A stretch of 64,000 nt of DNA, taken from assembly GCA_914767715.1 (NCBI GenBank), contig OU612072.1:17238001-17302000 (forward strand), in the 5' to 3' direction. The notes beneath the pieces are model-generated. The model saw only the letters and a list, made by a program, of their open reading frames with translations, was not told where the DNA came from and did not search any database. The position numbers were made by a program, and so were the translations under genes. Positions 39,701-51,582 of the stretch are shown one piece after another (the stretch's first letter is position 1; each line of letters starts with the position of its first letter). This DNA comes from Membranipora membranacea (Eukaryota > Bryozoa > Gymnolaemata > Cheilostomatida > Membraniporidae).

Positions 39701-41815
39701 ATATATTACTGCATGTATATCTCTTATCGATAGAGAGTGAATTATTTCATATAGCTTGAGTACCATAAGGAGGAATTAAGTGTGAAGACCCGAGGTCTTT
39801 TTTCTAGAATTAGAGGTGGAACACATGTGGTATTCATATTTGACTCTAAGAATGAGAGATACATGTATGTTAATAACGAATCTCAAAATCTGTGTCGTTC
39901 TCCAATGCAAGAGGGTCAGCTGGAAGCACCACTTAAACGCAACGTCAAATAAAAAAATTATAAATCATACCTGATGAATGCACTCCCTTTCTACAAAATA
40001 ATAAAAAGGAAATTTTAATTACATATACTAGTTTGCTGGTACAGTCCTGTGTCTTCATTCTCCGTATCTCTTACTAGTTATATGCTCTTAGCTAAAGAGG
40101 GTATAACTCCGTTATAATTCAGCATTATTCATATCATGTTTAAGAATTCTTAATGTGATAGATTTTCCAACCAAGGACACTTTTCAACAATTCAATGCTT
40201 GAATTTCAGATTCCAGATTTGAGGTAAACAGGAGGAGGAGATCTTACCCTCGAGCGGCGAGCATCTTATTAGCAAGATATTCGAGATTCTGAAGTCTAAA
40301 CTCCGGGTCGTCGGGCAGGTTCACTAATAGATGCTGAGAATGTCTTGTGCTTATCTTTGTACACCTACATGTACAAAATATAATCATTAATATTAACATA
40401 CACATATACATACACATATACATATATATACCTATCTATAAATTATAAGTTCATACTGTCATGTCTTATATTGCCCTTAATATTTGGTTGCCCAGACATG
40501 GTACAATACTTTTAAGCTACCATGATCAGCCAGACAACTGAATTTGACAGGCTTTTGTTTCGGTCAGGAAAAGACAAGGGGAAATTCTCAAATAGTTGTT
40601 AAGGCGCCAAAGAATAATCAAGACTCAAAAGTGAGGGCTCCAGGTCATGGCGAAACCTTTAACGGTAACCTGGCCATGCTATGAACAGGATCCGGAAGGA
40701 AAAAATGTAGAGAGAAGCATTTGTTTTGATAGTCACAGGAATGCGGGTGGGAATAAAATTGGCAATCGTTGATGTTTATAAATCACTGAGATGGGATTTT
40801 AAAATCATCCGGGAGGACATTTCTGTTTCAACTCAATGAAAATTATTATTTATTTTGAAATATTTTTCCTTTGAATTGCTCATAAATCAGTTTTTTCTGG
40901 CGCTCCCAAAACATTAAAAATGATAACTGCTTCCTAATGCGCCTGTTTCTGGTGAAATTATTTTTTACCGATGAGTAATGAGAGCATAAACTCTGTCTCT
41001 AGCAGCAAAAAGCTTAATACACCAAGTAGTTCAGGACTATCGAAAAAAAGATACTACGATGTCAAGCAGATTTTGTGTAGATATGTTTGCAATTCAGGAA
41101 CAAATAAATACCCTTCCTATCCTTCCTAAAATTCACATGCTGCACCATACAGACAAGACTGCCACCATACAGACAAGACTGCCACCATACAGGCAATACT
41201 GCCGCCTTCCAAATTTATATTCCAAAGATATATTTTCCAATATTATTCCATCTTACAACTTCTGTTTCATTTACAGCTTGTTGGGTCAAACACATGATAT
41301 ATCAGTTACAATCTATTTTGTCATTTCATCCACATGAGAGGAAGAAATCTCAAAAAAACTATGTACGCAACAATTAGCATGCAGACTACTGATGTTGGAA
41401 GGTGTAGTTTCACTTTCACATAACCTAGCACAAGTTTTCTCTCTTGCACAATAAAAGGCAGCTAAATGTAGTAAAGTTGAAACTGCGCCACATGGAAAAA
41501 TCCGCGAGAGAATCTTGAGAGATCGATGGCAGCGGTAAATGGTTTACAAATTATAATGATGTTTATGAAGCTAATAACCAAGGAAGGCTGACAAGTTAAA
41601 CTTAAATGACAAGACAAAACACAAGACAAGAGAGTAGAAGATTCTGAAAACTACCTCAAATATAAGACGGGATGGATAGAGCAGATTGTGCAAGAAAAAA
41701 GTGTAAACCAGTAATATGATTGAAGTAAATATAGAACTCACCATGATATGGTAGATAGAGTAGCGATTGCGAGAAGGATTACAGTGAGCTGTCGACTCGG
41801 TGCTGAGTAAGCCAT
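30731..41815 (-). CDS. Gene C: haem peroxidase with Pro/Tyr-repeat C-terminal tail, 17 exons, 802 aa
   Basis: Exons: 41742-41815, 40248-40364, 39971-39990, 38347-38499, 37704-37905, 36886-37034, 35588-35706, 35235-35346, 34548-34651, 34188-34345, 33713-33843, 33213-33283, 32885-32979, 32443-32570, 31867-32004, 31508-31610, 30731-31265; 2409 bases, one open frame. The N-terminus has a short polar stretch, then a hydrophobic signal ([15 protein letters not shown]). Core motifs: GQFLDHD (Q167, D170, H171, D172), LTSYIDAS (Ca2+ loop), GDVRNSEQ (R311, E314), REHNR, FRFGH (H415), [10 protein letters not shown] (N486), so it should be catalytically competent. The exon homologous to exon 8 of A/B is split in two. 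After the conserved Trp (W642) there is a 160-residue low-complexity tail encoded in the large last exon: nine repeats, then FPS repeats and a short Asn run. The core is secure; that the tail is translated follows from uninterrupted frame after a good AG acceptor. Function of the tail is unknown; cross-linking is my hypothesis. Confidence 0.9.
30878..31150 (-). repeat. Coding minisatellite: nine PxPQPVxRP units in gene C
   Basis: Residues 664-754 of gene C. The units are nine residues joined by T, N or VT linkers, giving DNA periods of 30 or 33 bases. Units 1-2 are PHPQPVNRR and PHPQPVNRP; units 3-8 are PRPQPVYRP or PRPQPIYRP; unit 9 is PRPRPYYQP. Linkers alternate (N, VT, N, T, VT) in a way that suggests duplication of two-unit blocks. 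The next segment, to the stop, has four to five FPS repeats. Confidence 0.9.
31654..31783 (-). mobile_element. SINE (GGTGTATACCTCTC-tailed family) in intron of gene C
   Basis: On the minus strand: a tRNA-like head with GACGCAATCGGTTTTG and a B-box-like TTTCGAGTTC, the core GGGGGAGCTTTCAAGGTTGA, and the tail CCCTCGGGTGTATACCTCTC. It makes up about half of the 256-base intron between the exons at 31867-32004 and 31508-31610. Confidence 0.7.
32003..32108. repeat. Tandem repeat overlapping the acceptor of a gene C exon
   Basis: A 41-base unit beginning ACCTACATCATACAGAGATA occurs at 32003 and 32068, with a shorter inner copy at about 32040-32065. The first copy includes the AG acceptor of the exon at 31867-32004; the second contains an equivalent TAG at 32070-32072 on the minus strand. 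Confidence 0.75.
33902..33951. repeat. 9-bp repeat TGGTGGCTA in gene C intron
   Basis: Several copies of TGGTGGCTA/TTGTTGCTA in tandem, 59 bases or more upstream (on the transcript) of the acceptor of the exon at 33713-33843. Intronic, no coding role seen. Confidence 0.6.
35114..35221. repeat. 10-bp G/C-skewed minisatellite in gene C intron
   Basis: About ten copies of GGGCCACCCA and variants (plus strand), i.e. TGGGTGGCCC on the transcript strand. It begins 13 bases after the donor of the exon at 35235-35346. Confidence 0.8.
37382..37510. repeat. 23-bp minisatellite in gene C intron
   Basis: Five to six copies of a unit starting TGCATTCTGGGTATCAGGAA, at 37382, 37405, 37428, 37451, 37474 and 37497. 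It lies in the intron between the exons at 37704-37905 and 36886-37034. Confidence 0.8.
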
Positions 41816-41870
41816 GGTGTCTCCTTCTAAGCTGACACTATACTGATCTATCTGATCACTCTACATGCAC

Positions 41871-41878
41871 TTTAAATA
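41871..41878 (-). promoter_or_regulatory. Candidate TATA-like element of gene C
   Basis: TATTTAAA on the minus strand, 56-63 bases before the start codon. A TATA variant at this distance fits a short 5' leader. There is no conserved partner to support it. Confidence 0.35.
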
Positions 41879-41912
41879 AACCAGTCAAGGCGCTCTCTAT
41901 AAAATGACAGGT

Positions 41913-42060
41913 GCAGCAAGGTGCTCCCTAGGATCCTCAATGCAGCAAGGTGCCCCCTAGGATCCTCAATGGAGTAAAGTGCCCCTAGAATACTAGATGC
42001 AGCAAGGTGCCCCCTAGTTTCCTCAATGCAGCAAGGTGACACACTCATTCGCTGGAGCAT
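41913..42060. repeat. 29-bp minisatellite just upstream of the gene C promoter
   Basis: About five copies of a unit beginning GCAGCAAGGTGCYCCCTAGG and ending TCCTCAAT, starting 41913, 41942, 41971, 41998 and 42027; a further degenerate piece lies near 42124. The array starts about 35 bases beyond the candidate TATA element. Confidence 0.75.
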
Positions 42061-45000
42061 CAATGTGCTCTATCCATCTGATTCATTGGGGCATCACGGC
42101 GCCCCCATTTCACATTCGCCATAGCAGCGAGGTGCCCCTAGTATATTATTGACAGGTATTTGGGTACCGATTCTGTACCGGCGACTGATGAAGCGTGTCA
42201 CCTAGCTAAGATTGCTATTACTTCCTTAGTACTCAGCACATAATTAACTTTGTCTGCCTCAGTATAGATAAACGGCCTGATGTGATTTATGGGATGTAGA
42301 TCTCTGTGACTGACAACTTGGCAACTATCTAACATCACCTATCTGATTTCATGCCAAAGGAAGATCACAGCTATTTTGCGATTCGCCGCACATTTCCAGC
42401 TCATCTGAAAGCTAAAGCAATTTGCTTGTGATTTTTTAATCTATTCTGAGAATTGTGTAATAAGTCTGCCGATGGCCTGGTTTTACAAACCTTTTTGCGA
42501 TATATAACCTTTTTTTGATCATTGGTGTGCTCCGACCTGCCTTCAAACTTAGAGCAACATGGCGCCAAATTCGGCGGCTGTGCTGGCACTGTTATTTCTC
42601 AGTCTTCATACAGAGACAGACTTGCGATTTCAACCCCCCTTCAACCCCTGTTTAATTGATCACATCATTAGATTCTCCTGCCTTATGGAATTTATTATGG
42701 CAACATCTAACCCACATTTGTTGATAATTCAGATTTGACAAGCTGTACAAACCAAATATCCAAGCTTTCATTAAGCTACATCTCTACAGTGAAACATTCA
42801 CATTTTATCGAAATCATGGTTAGAAGTTAAAGTCTAGCTCTTAAAAAAATATAATTGTTGCACATCTGATCTTTTTTACACAATCTTCTTACCAAAAACG
42901 CTCTGCACATTTTATAAAACATATTTTGCTTATAAAATGACCTAAATTGTTTTCATAACGTTTTCACCTGGTTAGGCAAAGATTTTCACAGTGTTTTTTG
43001 AGTTTAGTTGCTATGAGCCGCTGTCCCCTTGTAGTTAACCTCCAAGTAACCGTCAAACTGATTGAGGTAGCGGAATTTGTGGAACCTGATCCTAAAAATA
43101 AGATGCCTGTGATTTTACACCGGAGTGTCAATATTCGATAAAATTCCTCCAAATTTTCAAAAAGTTTTATGACAGGACATCAATCAACTTAAAATCTGTT
43201 ATCATTAATATTCATTAATAGTAATTAATCTTAATTAGGGCTTAGGCACACTTAACAAAGTAGAGCATTCAATCAATCCCGGCACACAATTTGTCAAACA
43301 TTTCACTTCCCCAAACAATGATATCTCCTCTTAGTCATAATGCCGGAGTTTTCCTCCTGATGAGGCTGTTTATTGATAACAATTTATAATACTTACATCG
43401 CCAATAAAAAAGTCAATACGGAAATGTCATTGACACGTTTGCCTAATAACGGTTTTATAACATTTTCAATGTCATTGATGTCCCTTCATTTGGTACTTAT
43501 GGATATGCAGACTACAGGGTCCGCACTTAACGCCTACAGTAAGCCAAACAAACTATACCCTGCCTCTGGTTTACCTGTCAAAAAAGTTGTTCGGCTTAAT
43601 GAAGAAATGCAAATTTTTTTGTGTGCATTGTACATATTAAATATAATACAATATAAATACAAATACAATACAAATATAATCAATTAAATAAGCTAAATAG
43701 ACTAAACATAGAAATCCCTAACAGCAAAACAATAATGTCACAATAATAAGATACACTTAATTTGCTATTCAGTGCCCCTTTCGGGGTCAATGAGAATATG
43801 CTTCCATTATGCCCATTTTCTACCTCATTCGAATGGAGTATGACTAATACACGTCACAAATGTAAGGCGTTTCAAGGGTATAGGTCTGATAGTCGCCACC
43901 ATACGTCTAGGGGTTACTTGTACAGCTCATGTAATTCACAAAGTAAAGTAGAATTTTGTGAAGAGCCTTCAACGAATCTTCTTACCACAATACCTCTCTT
44001 ATAAAAGTACAGTGTCCTAATAGTGAGATATTGCGGTACATCATCTTTCACTAGGTTTTTTGATCACACTATTTAATGAGCCCCCTTAAGCGCAGGTGCC
44101 CTTGACCGCAGTTGCTGACTACCCTTTTTTGGGAGAGGTAGAGAGGGATCTTTATACTGCGTGCAAGCACACAGTATTCATGGTCCTGATCCAAACAGAT
44201 GATGGACCATGATTTTATATAATCATTTATGAGATTCCTGCAACGTGGCTTAAGTCTGTAGTTCTTTGGGAGGCCAGGACAAACTCTTATTTGTTATCAC
44301 TGGGAATATGCCAGGTTGTGCATTACAGTGTAGTGATTCATCTGTTAAATTTGTGCAACTGTGCAGCTTAGTGAAATATGTGTGCCTGAATTCTAGTTCA
44401 GCATTGATTTGTCCCAAATTTTATCATATAAAAAAATTCAAGAAAAGCGGACAGACGCTAGAACTTAATGCTTAATGGCTTCCTCTTATTTATGAAGTGC
44501 TTCCATTTTAGGCATTGGTCACCATCTGGTGACAGACAGAGGCCGTATATTTATTGTGGGGCCGGACCAGGTACAGCAGTGTGCATACCCCTTTTAATCC
44601 AAGATGCCAACAAAAATCAAGTTTTATGCATTTTATCATTTTCAGTCTCTCCATCCCATTATTAAAAACATTAACTAACATCTTTCATAATCTCGCTGAT
44701 CAAAAATACATCATTGTTCACTGTTGAGAGTCTTTAAAAACACTGGATTGCATATGATAACCACTCCTCTCAATCCCTTTGTGCGACTACTACATGTTTG
44801 ATATGTTTTATTGTACCAAAAACTGTACGGGTGGCCACTTTTATCAAGATAGCATACCAATGGTTCGAAAAAAAGATTATATTATTATTATGGATGTGCA
44901 TGTGACCATCTTCACCCTCTCTATTGCAATCCACTGTCCTGTTTAGAGAGTAAGAATTCTCATTGACAAACACATGTATTTCACTGGTCCATGTATCACA

Positions 45001-45216
45001 AAGGTTTAATTGATCAATGTATCACAAAGGTTTAAAGTGACAGTCCTACTAGGCCATGTTTGGTATGGTTCTAAAGACCTCAGGCTGAAAAGTCATTAGG
45101 GCATAAGAAATTAAAGAGTCTGTGAACCTAATTGCGGTAAAACTGCTGCAAAGACTGAAAATTGGGATCATATTGGATCATAGTGATTTATTGCCTCCAC
45201 CTGACCACTATGATCC

Positions 45217-45256
45217 TAGCCCTGTTCACACGGCCATGGCCGTGTGAACAGGGCTA
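45217..45256. repeat. 40-bp perfect palindrome
   Basis: Arms TAGCCCTGTTCACACGGCCA and its exact reverse complement meet with no spacer. Outside, GGATCATAGTG on the left (about 45174) and CACTATGATCC on the right (about 45265) extend it as an interrupted inverted repeat, so this may be the centre of a small foldback element. Confidence 0.85.
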
Positions 45257-47189
45257 CTATCATCCACTATGATCCTTGCTTTAATATTTAAAAAAAAACT
45301 AAAATCCATATTCAACAATTTTTATTTTTCCATTGTTTTTGTTTGCCTTAGTAACTCACAATATACGATTTACTGGTTAATATATCCATTTTTCTAATAA
45401 GACTGACCCTTTAATTAGACTATTGCAGTCCAAAAGAAAATCAATCCAGACTTGAACGCTCCCGCTACAATTCTCAAGAAGAAGTCACAAAAGATGAGAC
45501 GGAATGTTACAAGATAGGGGGAGTAGAGTTCCTGGTCACTAGACAACTATGATTGGACGCCATCAATCAATGCTAATTACTTCCAGGTCAACTCTAATGC
45601 TAACATGAAATTTCCGAGAAAACTGAATAATAATCTATGGTGTGATAATTTGCTTATTTCCTCAAGATATAAATACCAAAATTTATAAACCTGTGCAACT
45701 GTGTGTAGGCCTATATTATCAATTTGTAAAATACCGTAAGGTGGCATATTGTAGCCGCATGGTTAATGTCCATGAGTGGTTAAAACTTACATACGACATA
45801 CAGCATACCGCGGTTATAATAAGGGCATTGTTTCCAAATTCTATAGGCAGGCGGCTAATGAGTGAACATACTTACTAACTCAGTTGTAACATGCTAGCAG
45901 CGACTATCTGGTCACTCTACTGTCACTCTACACTGTCACTCTGTTTTGTTTCCTAAATTAATCCAGGCCTGTTCACCAACAAGCCACGTGGTTACAATAC
46001 GGACCTTACGGTACTGATAATGAACGAAATGAATACATAATTTTTTGTGTAATTACATATCCTCAATTAATTACAGTGCTGCGGAACAGAAGATTAGTTG
46101 TTTGAGTTAGGCTACACTTACTCCTGGGCATTCTATGAAGACATGTGTCATGAGGTCATGTGTCAGTTAGAGGGCCTATTCAGTTTGGACATGAGAGTTC
46201 TTCTCAATTTTGCTTCTGACGGGTTCATATCTCATGAACATATTATTGCTGCGCAAACACGGGAGGCAACCATCTGTTGGCATGCTATGATATAACACAA
46301 TCAAGAACCTCATGCAACTTATGTAAATTTTATGCAAATTTTGTTTATTTAAGGAAAAACATTATTTTACAGGCGCTTTGTAGAGAACATTTATATAATA
46401 ATTTATTTATGTCTGGTAGATGTGACGAAAATGAAACCACATGAGACCTAACATTTCCAAACGCCTTGGATGAGCTTTTGATAATTAATATTTTTATTTA
46501 TAGGCAGGAGCCAAAATTAATTAGAGAATATGAGTAATGGCAGCATTTAAAATAACAAATCACAAAGAACTAATGCTTATTTATCGATATAACCTACTGA
46601 GGGTAAATTGATGGCTTTCCAGCCAAAACAATCTGATAGGGCTTTGTCTCCCATACCCCACAACCACAAGATATCCTCTGTGAATGCATGTTGTTGAAGC
46701 TTTAGTGCAAGATGGTACTGCTGAATAAGGCAACAAACAACTTTTGGTCACACGGAAGTCAAGAATCCAGCTGACTTCAGCGGTATCTGAACTGGCAATA
46801 TTATCCTGTTTCTCGGCAAATGATCTTTGAATTAAAAGCTCGATTCCCAATTCCATGAAGATTTACAAGAATCACTCTTGACAATGTGTGGTTGGCAATT
46901 GCAATGTATATCTTTAGCAATATTCCAGCAGTTTTTATTTGTAAGGCATCACATTGCAACTGTCTTGGAACAACCTCAGATGTCTTACGTTTTCAGACTT
47001 CTGAGAATGGTCTTGCAAGACTAGCATGACTGCTGATATTTCTTTGCATCAGAATTGCAGTACTCTTATCAGGGTCCCACTCCCAAGACCAAAATCTTGT
47101 AATTTTGCTGAAATTGGGAACAAGGCTTATCCTTCCAGTTGAGTGATAAGGGTGAGTTATGTAATGGGTGGCGCCATTGATATGAATTA

Positions 47190-47495
47190 ATGGACCAGTT
47201 GTAAAATACATAGCTGGCTGTTTGTGGAGGTATGCCATCAATATAAAGCTTGTGTCAGGATCTAAATAAAGCTTTATGTTATGCATTGATCGACGGCACA
47301 GTAACTCAGGTAAGCTGTTTGGTAAAAATTTACAACAAGGGTGAGCTATTATAGATTCTGAACTTGTGGATCAATCAAAGATGAGAAAATGCAGTCCAGC
47401 AACCATACATGAATAGTCATACGCTTGCATAGGGTCAGATATGTTGGCCTACCCCTCATCCATATAACATATATTAGTGTTGTCAGCTGCAGACC
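47190..47495 (+). repeat. Inverted duplication, left arm
   Basis: On the minus strand this arm carries CTTTATTTAGATCCTGACAC, AGTTCAGAATCTATAATAGC and TATGGATGAGGGG, which recur in the same spacing on the plus strand at 48180-48475. The similarity is clear but imperfect by eye. The spacer is about 0.7 kb. Confidence 0.6.
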
Positions 47496-48179
47496 TTACC
47501 TTACACCTGGAGAGTCTGATCCTCAGCTCTTTATAACATGAATTATTCATGTTTGGCTGCTAATAATCTGTCAAAGTGTCAAAAAGGAAGTGAGAAAATT
47601 TATAGGCACGTTGTAAACCACTCCACAACCTATTTCATGACTTACATTCTGATCGATCAGATAATTATGCACAATACCTTGTCAATCATCATCAATTAAC
47701 AAATTACCTGTAATACAATGATGGCAACTGACCTTTTTAATTTCAAGATGAAACCAGAACTAAACTGACAGGTTGTCAAATTTATTCATAGAAAATCATT
47801 AAATTTTAGTGGAGCGGCAATGGGATTTCAGAGAATCTTCAAAATATTTCGAAAATCAAAATTCTAAGAAATCTAAATAGCAGTGATCAAATGAAACATG
47901 ACAACATGAACTTATTCAGGGGCGGCTTCAATTATCGTGCGGCAAAACTTACACAGCAAAGGTTACAGGCCATCAAAACTCGCACAATAAATCATTGTCA
48001 GTCAATAAAAATGTATCACCAGGGGGATCGAGACGTTCTATTTTTGATTTTAAGAATTACAATCAGCCACAAATTTTTAGGCCAATACAGGATTTCTATT
48101 TGTGTTCTTCTAGACAAGATCATATCAGATTAGAGGCTGGGGAATTTCTTTGTTTATAAGAAAAATTTATATGAGGCAA

Positions 48180-48475
48180 GACACTGATATACATTATATG
48201 GATGAGGGGCATATATCGCTGAACAAGCGTTATGGTGCTCAACCAAAAGTTCAGAATTGATAATAGCTGACCCTTGTAATCTTTTGTCCAACAGCTATAG
48301 TCAGAGATTTTTAAGATTGTTACTGGGACACCAATATATGCATAACGTAAAAGCCGCCAGATTTTCAGCTTTATTTAGATCCTGACACAAAGCTTTATAT
48401 TTATGGCATATCTCCTCATATAGCCACGCTATGTATTTTACTGCTGATCCATAAATTCATACAATTGTAATTGCA
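48180..48475 (-). repeat. Inverted duplication, right arm
   Basis: Plus-strand partner of 47190-47495, with TATGGATGAGGGG, AGTTCAGAATTGATAATAGC, ATGCATAACGTAAA and CTTTATTTAGATCCTGACAC in the matching order. Could be the ends of a decayed element or a local inverted copy; no transposase was recognised. Confidence 0.6.
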
Positions 48476-48737
48476 TAGTATCAACAAGCTGTTGGCTTAT
48501 GGGATTAACAATCTTATATTAGTTAAATTTTAAGCGCAACAATGCTCGGTCACCAATTTATCCATTTTCATATATGGCTATTTGGCTACTTGGCTGTTTG
48601 AATTGACTATTCAGACAGAAGCTCTAGCCAATGAACTATCTCTAGAGAGTTCATTGCTCTAGCTCTGGCGTCTCAATATTCTGTGAGCCGCACTTTTATT
48701 GAGAGATGTCTGGATGGCAGTTATTCCATTTTCTTAC

Positions 48738-48957
48738 CTGGATGATATTAGTGAGGATGTTGCACAAAGCGTAGGCATGGGGACTGTACTGGAAATCAAG
48801 AACGGTGGTTAGTTGGCACCACACCTTGTTATCGTTGATATATAGCGTATCAGATTTGATGGGTACTGATCGAGAAAATTTACAACCACCGCTAATAAAT
48901 ACTGGTGTAATTAAGTTTTTGATAGAAAACATTTTGAAATCGCCATAAATAACACAC
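48738..48957 (-). other. Possible isolated exon of unknown gene
   Basis: A 220-base open segment on the minus strand is bounded by a TAG acceptor and a CAG|GTAAGA donor and reads without stops; within it are SGGCKFSRSVPIK and QYSPHAYALCNIL. I do not recognise the family and found no partner exons. It could be a chance open frame or a remnant. Confidence 0.2.
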
Positions 48958-49356
48958 CTAGTAGCCAAATGAATGCTGGTAAACTAGGGCAAACTTGATT
49001 ACCTGCTTTTTATCTATTTCATCTTTCTGAAACTAGTTCAAATTAAAAATTACGGGCTTTCTCTGGCGACTCTAAATTGGTATTACTCTCTCTCTATGCT
49101 GATCTTGAGATTTGTAGGTGAATGGCGCTCATTGAATAATCAGATTCATGTCCGACACTTCCCCTTTCTGGATTGACTGAGTACGAGCAGCAGGGGGGGG
49201 GGGGCTATAGGATTTAACAAATCGTTTACTTCCCTGAAAGCTACTGCATGCTTTAGCTTTGAGAAAATATCGCTAATCATTGGAGCATTGTTTACCATAC
49301 TAAGTAACCTCTAACAAATGCCACAATTTTTGTGAGTGACATCTCCCTCCTCCCCT

Positions 49357-49445
49357 CATCTGAACCGGCATCAAAGAGTCATCTGAACCGGCATCAAAGA
49401 GTAATCTGAACCGGCATCAAAGAGTCATCTGAACCGGCATCAAAG
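49357..49445. repeat. 23-bp minisatellite, four copies
   Basis: Unit CATCTGAACCGGCATCAAAG followed by AGT, nearly identical in all copies (49357, 49380, 49403, 49426), so recently amplified. Confidence 0.85.
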
Positions 49446-49639
49446 CTGCTAGCCAACTTCTCTCAATGCATCGATGTGGATGTTAGAAATTTGGATGAGA
49501 TCAAAAGAATTAAAAAGTAGCAGTGCTGCCAAACGGACAACATTTCGGCCTTCCTGTTCTTTAGATCAAACGTTTAAGTGTATGTGAATTATTTCCATCT
49601 TGTTATTTTGACCCTGTATATCAGCTATCCATAACTTGA

Positions 49640-49879
49640 CAGGGCCGTAGTTTAGAAAAATTGGTAGGGGTGGCAAAAGTCTGAGGTGAGTCCGAAGCAT
49701 CACCAGGAGGGGTGTTGTAAGCTCCTCCCTAAGCGATTTAAGCGGAGTATAACTAGCGATCGGAAATCCAGAGAAGCTGATTCTGACATGGATTGTTCAA
49801 TTTTAGTGTTTTTATGCCACTGTATTTAGCTTTTTAGGGGAGGCAGTGCCTCCCTGCCTCCCCTAGAACTACGGGCCTG
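49640..49879 (+). mobile_element. MITE family with CAGGsCCGTAGT ends, copy 2
   Basis: 240 bases bounded by CAGGGCCGTAGTTTAG and, inverted, CAGGCCCGTAGTTCTAG, with a perfect 5-base direct repeat CTTGA immediately outside both ends (49635-49639, 49880-49884). A 5-base duplication with CAGGG ends would fit an unusual hAT-like transposase; this is inference. Confidence 0.75.
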
Positions 49880-51466
49880 CTTGAAGCTGTCCCTTATTTT
49901 GCCCTAAACTGATATTCCAAGTACTGAGGTACCTACAGCTCAGTAGAATCCTGAATTAATTTCGCAAAAATTTTCCAATTCTATTTCTGATTTTGTAAAA
50001 GATATAATACAAGGTGACAATCTAGATATCTAATTTTACCAGATGATTTATGATCGTTTCAGGTGCTTTACTTTTAATATCGAAACAGCGCTTGACTCAT
50101 GCTTTCTCGCTGAAGACCTGTGTGTTTTTTGCGCAGTGGTATGCGCACCACTGTATGTTGTATCCCCAAACTTTGGTGGAGGGGTAATTCTTTCAGCCTT
50201 TGGATGATGAGATTGTGGTTGCTGTATCATACATGGAAGCTGGAGAGAGGTATATCTACTAGATTACCGAAGGGATGCCTGATGGCCTTTTAATTTCCTG
50301 TTCTAAGAGAGCGATTTGTGACAACTAGATGATAATCGATTATGGTGAGGCCCTACAAAAAGAGATAGGTACTAGGTGGTTTGTCATTTGCATTGCAAAT
50401 AAACACATTCACAATCGGAGCTAGACATATTTTGCTATTCCAGTGAAATCTTATTCGATCTTTAATGTGATTTGTGTTATTTTTTCATACTAACTGGTCG
50501 TCTAGAGATAAAACAACAACTTTGTAACCTGCCTTGACAAGCTTTGCTGTTGGGGGGTTGTTCCACCTCCCCTGAACAAAAAATCTTGTCAATAAGCTAC
50601 AACGTCGGTGCTGAATGGGAATTCTGTCAGCATTGCCTTTCTTTATGGTTTTTTAAATACCTTCTGGTAATCACTTTTAGAAGTACATATTTTGACAATA
50701 ACAAACACATTTCTTATCCATTTAAATATCTTCTCATGTATGAGGAACTTGTTTTGACATTGATTGATAGATTGGCTACAAAACCTAAATAATTGGATTA
50801 ATTAATCCTTATAAAAAGTCCAAATTGGATTTGAATGACTCATATACCACTACAAAATTGTCTGGCCAAGTATATCTAATTCCAACAACAAAATTTTGTG
50901 AAATAACAAGCCATCACAATGTGAGCCTAATGCACCCTTTAGAAAAAAGGTCCTTAGCTTTTGTTATTTTTAGGACCCCAGGCTAAGAAAATTCAATCCA
51001 CAAAAGGAGATTAAAGCTTCAAAAACTCCTTCATAAAGCCAGTCACTCTACTTTTGTAATTGAGATTCTCCAAACCCATTAAATGATAATCATATTTTGA
51101 CAATACTCTATAATTTCTTACACCAATAAATAATACCAATAAATAATCTAAACTCAGATGAACATTCATCATCGTTCTGGTAAACATCCATCTTTCCTGA
51201 CATATTTGTTGTTCAATTTAGAAATAACCCATTTTTTTAGATCTAACCAATAAATGACAGTTTTAGTGCTTTCAAAAACTGTTTTGGTTATCTCTGAAAG
51301 CATCTCAGCCACATCGCTTTTGTCCACACAACCTATCAAGATGACCACAACTCAATAAGGTACATAAATCCAGCAGTGATTAGGTGACATAGGCTAGTTT
51401 TTACTGGGTGTAATCTGGGTTGGTGAAATCCTGGACAAATAGCTTTTATTTGCTTATTGTTACCCA

Positions 51467-51582
51467 AACCTCCAGACTACCAGACCTTCAGACCTCCAGA
51501 CTACCAGACCTCCAGACTACCAGACTACCAGACCTCCAGACTACCAGACCTCCAGACTACCAGACCTCCAGACCTCCAGACC
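51467..51582. repeat. 9/18-bp minisatellite CCAGACCTC/CCAGACTAC
   Basis: Alternating nine-base units CCAGACCTC and CCAGACTAC, about 13 in total, forming 18-base higher-order units in places. Confidence 0.85.

Noticed and set aside
43373-43687. A 104-codon plus-strand frame.
   Set aside because: Ends in AT-rich simple repeat; nothing supports coding.
46581-47286. Two consecutive minus-strand frames (91 and 97 codons) considered as a gene or pseudogene.
   Set aside because: No recognised domain, no convincing splice sites joining them, and part lies in an inverted repeat arm.
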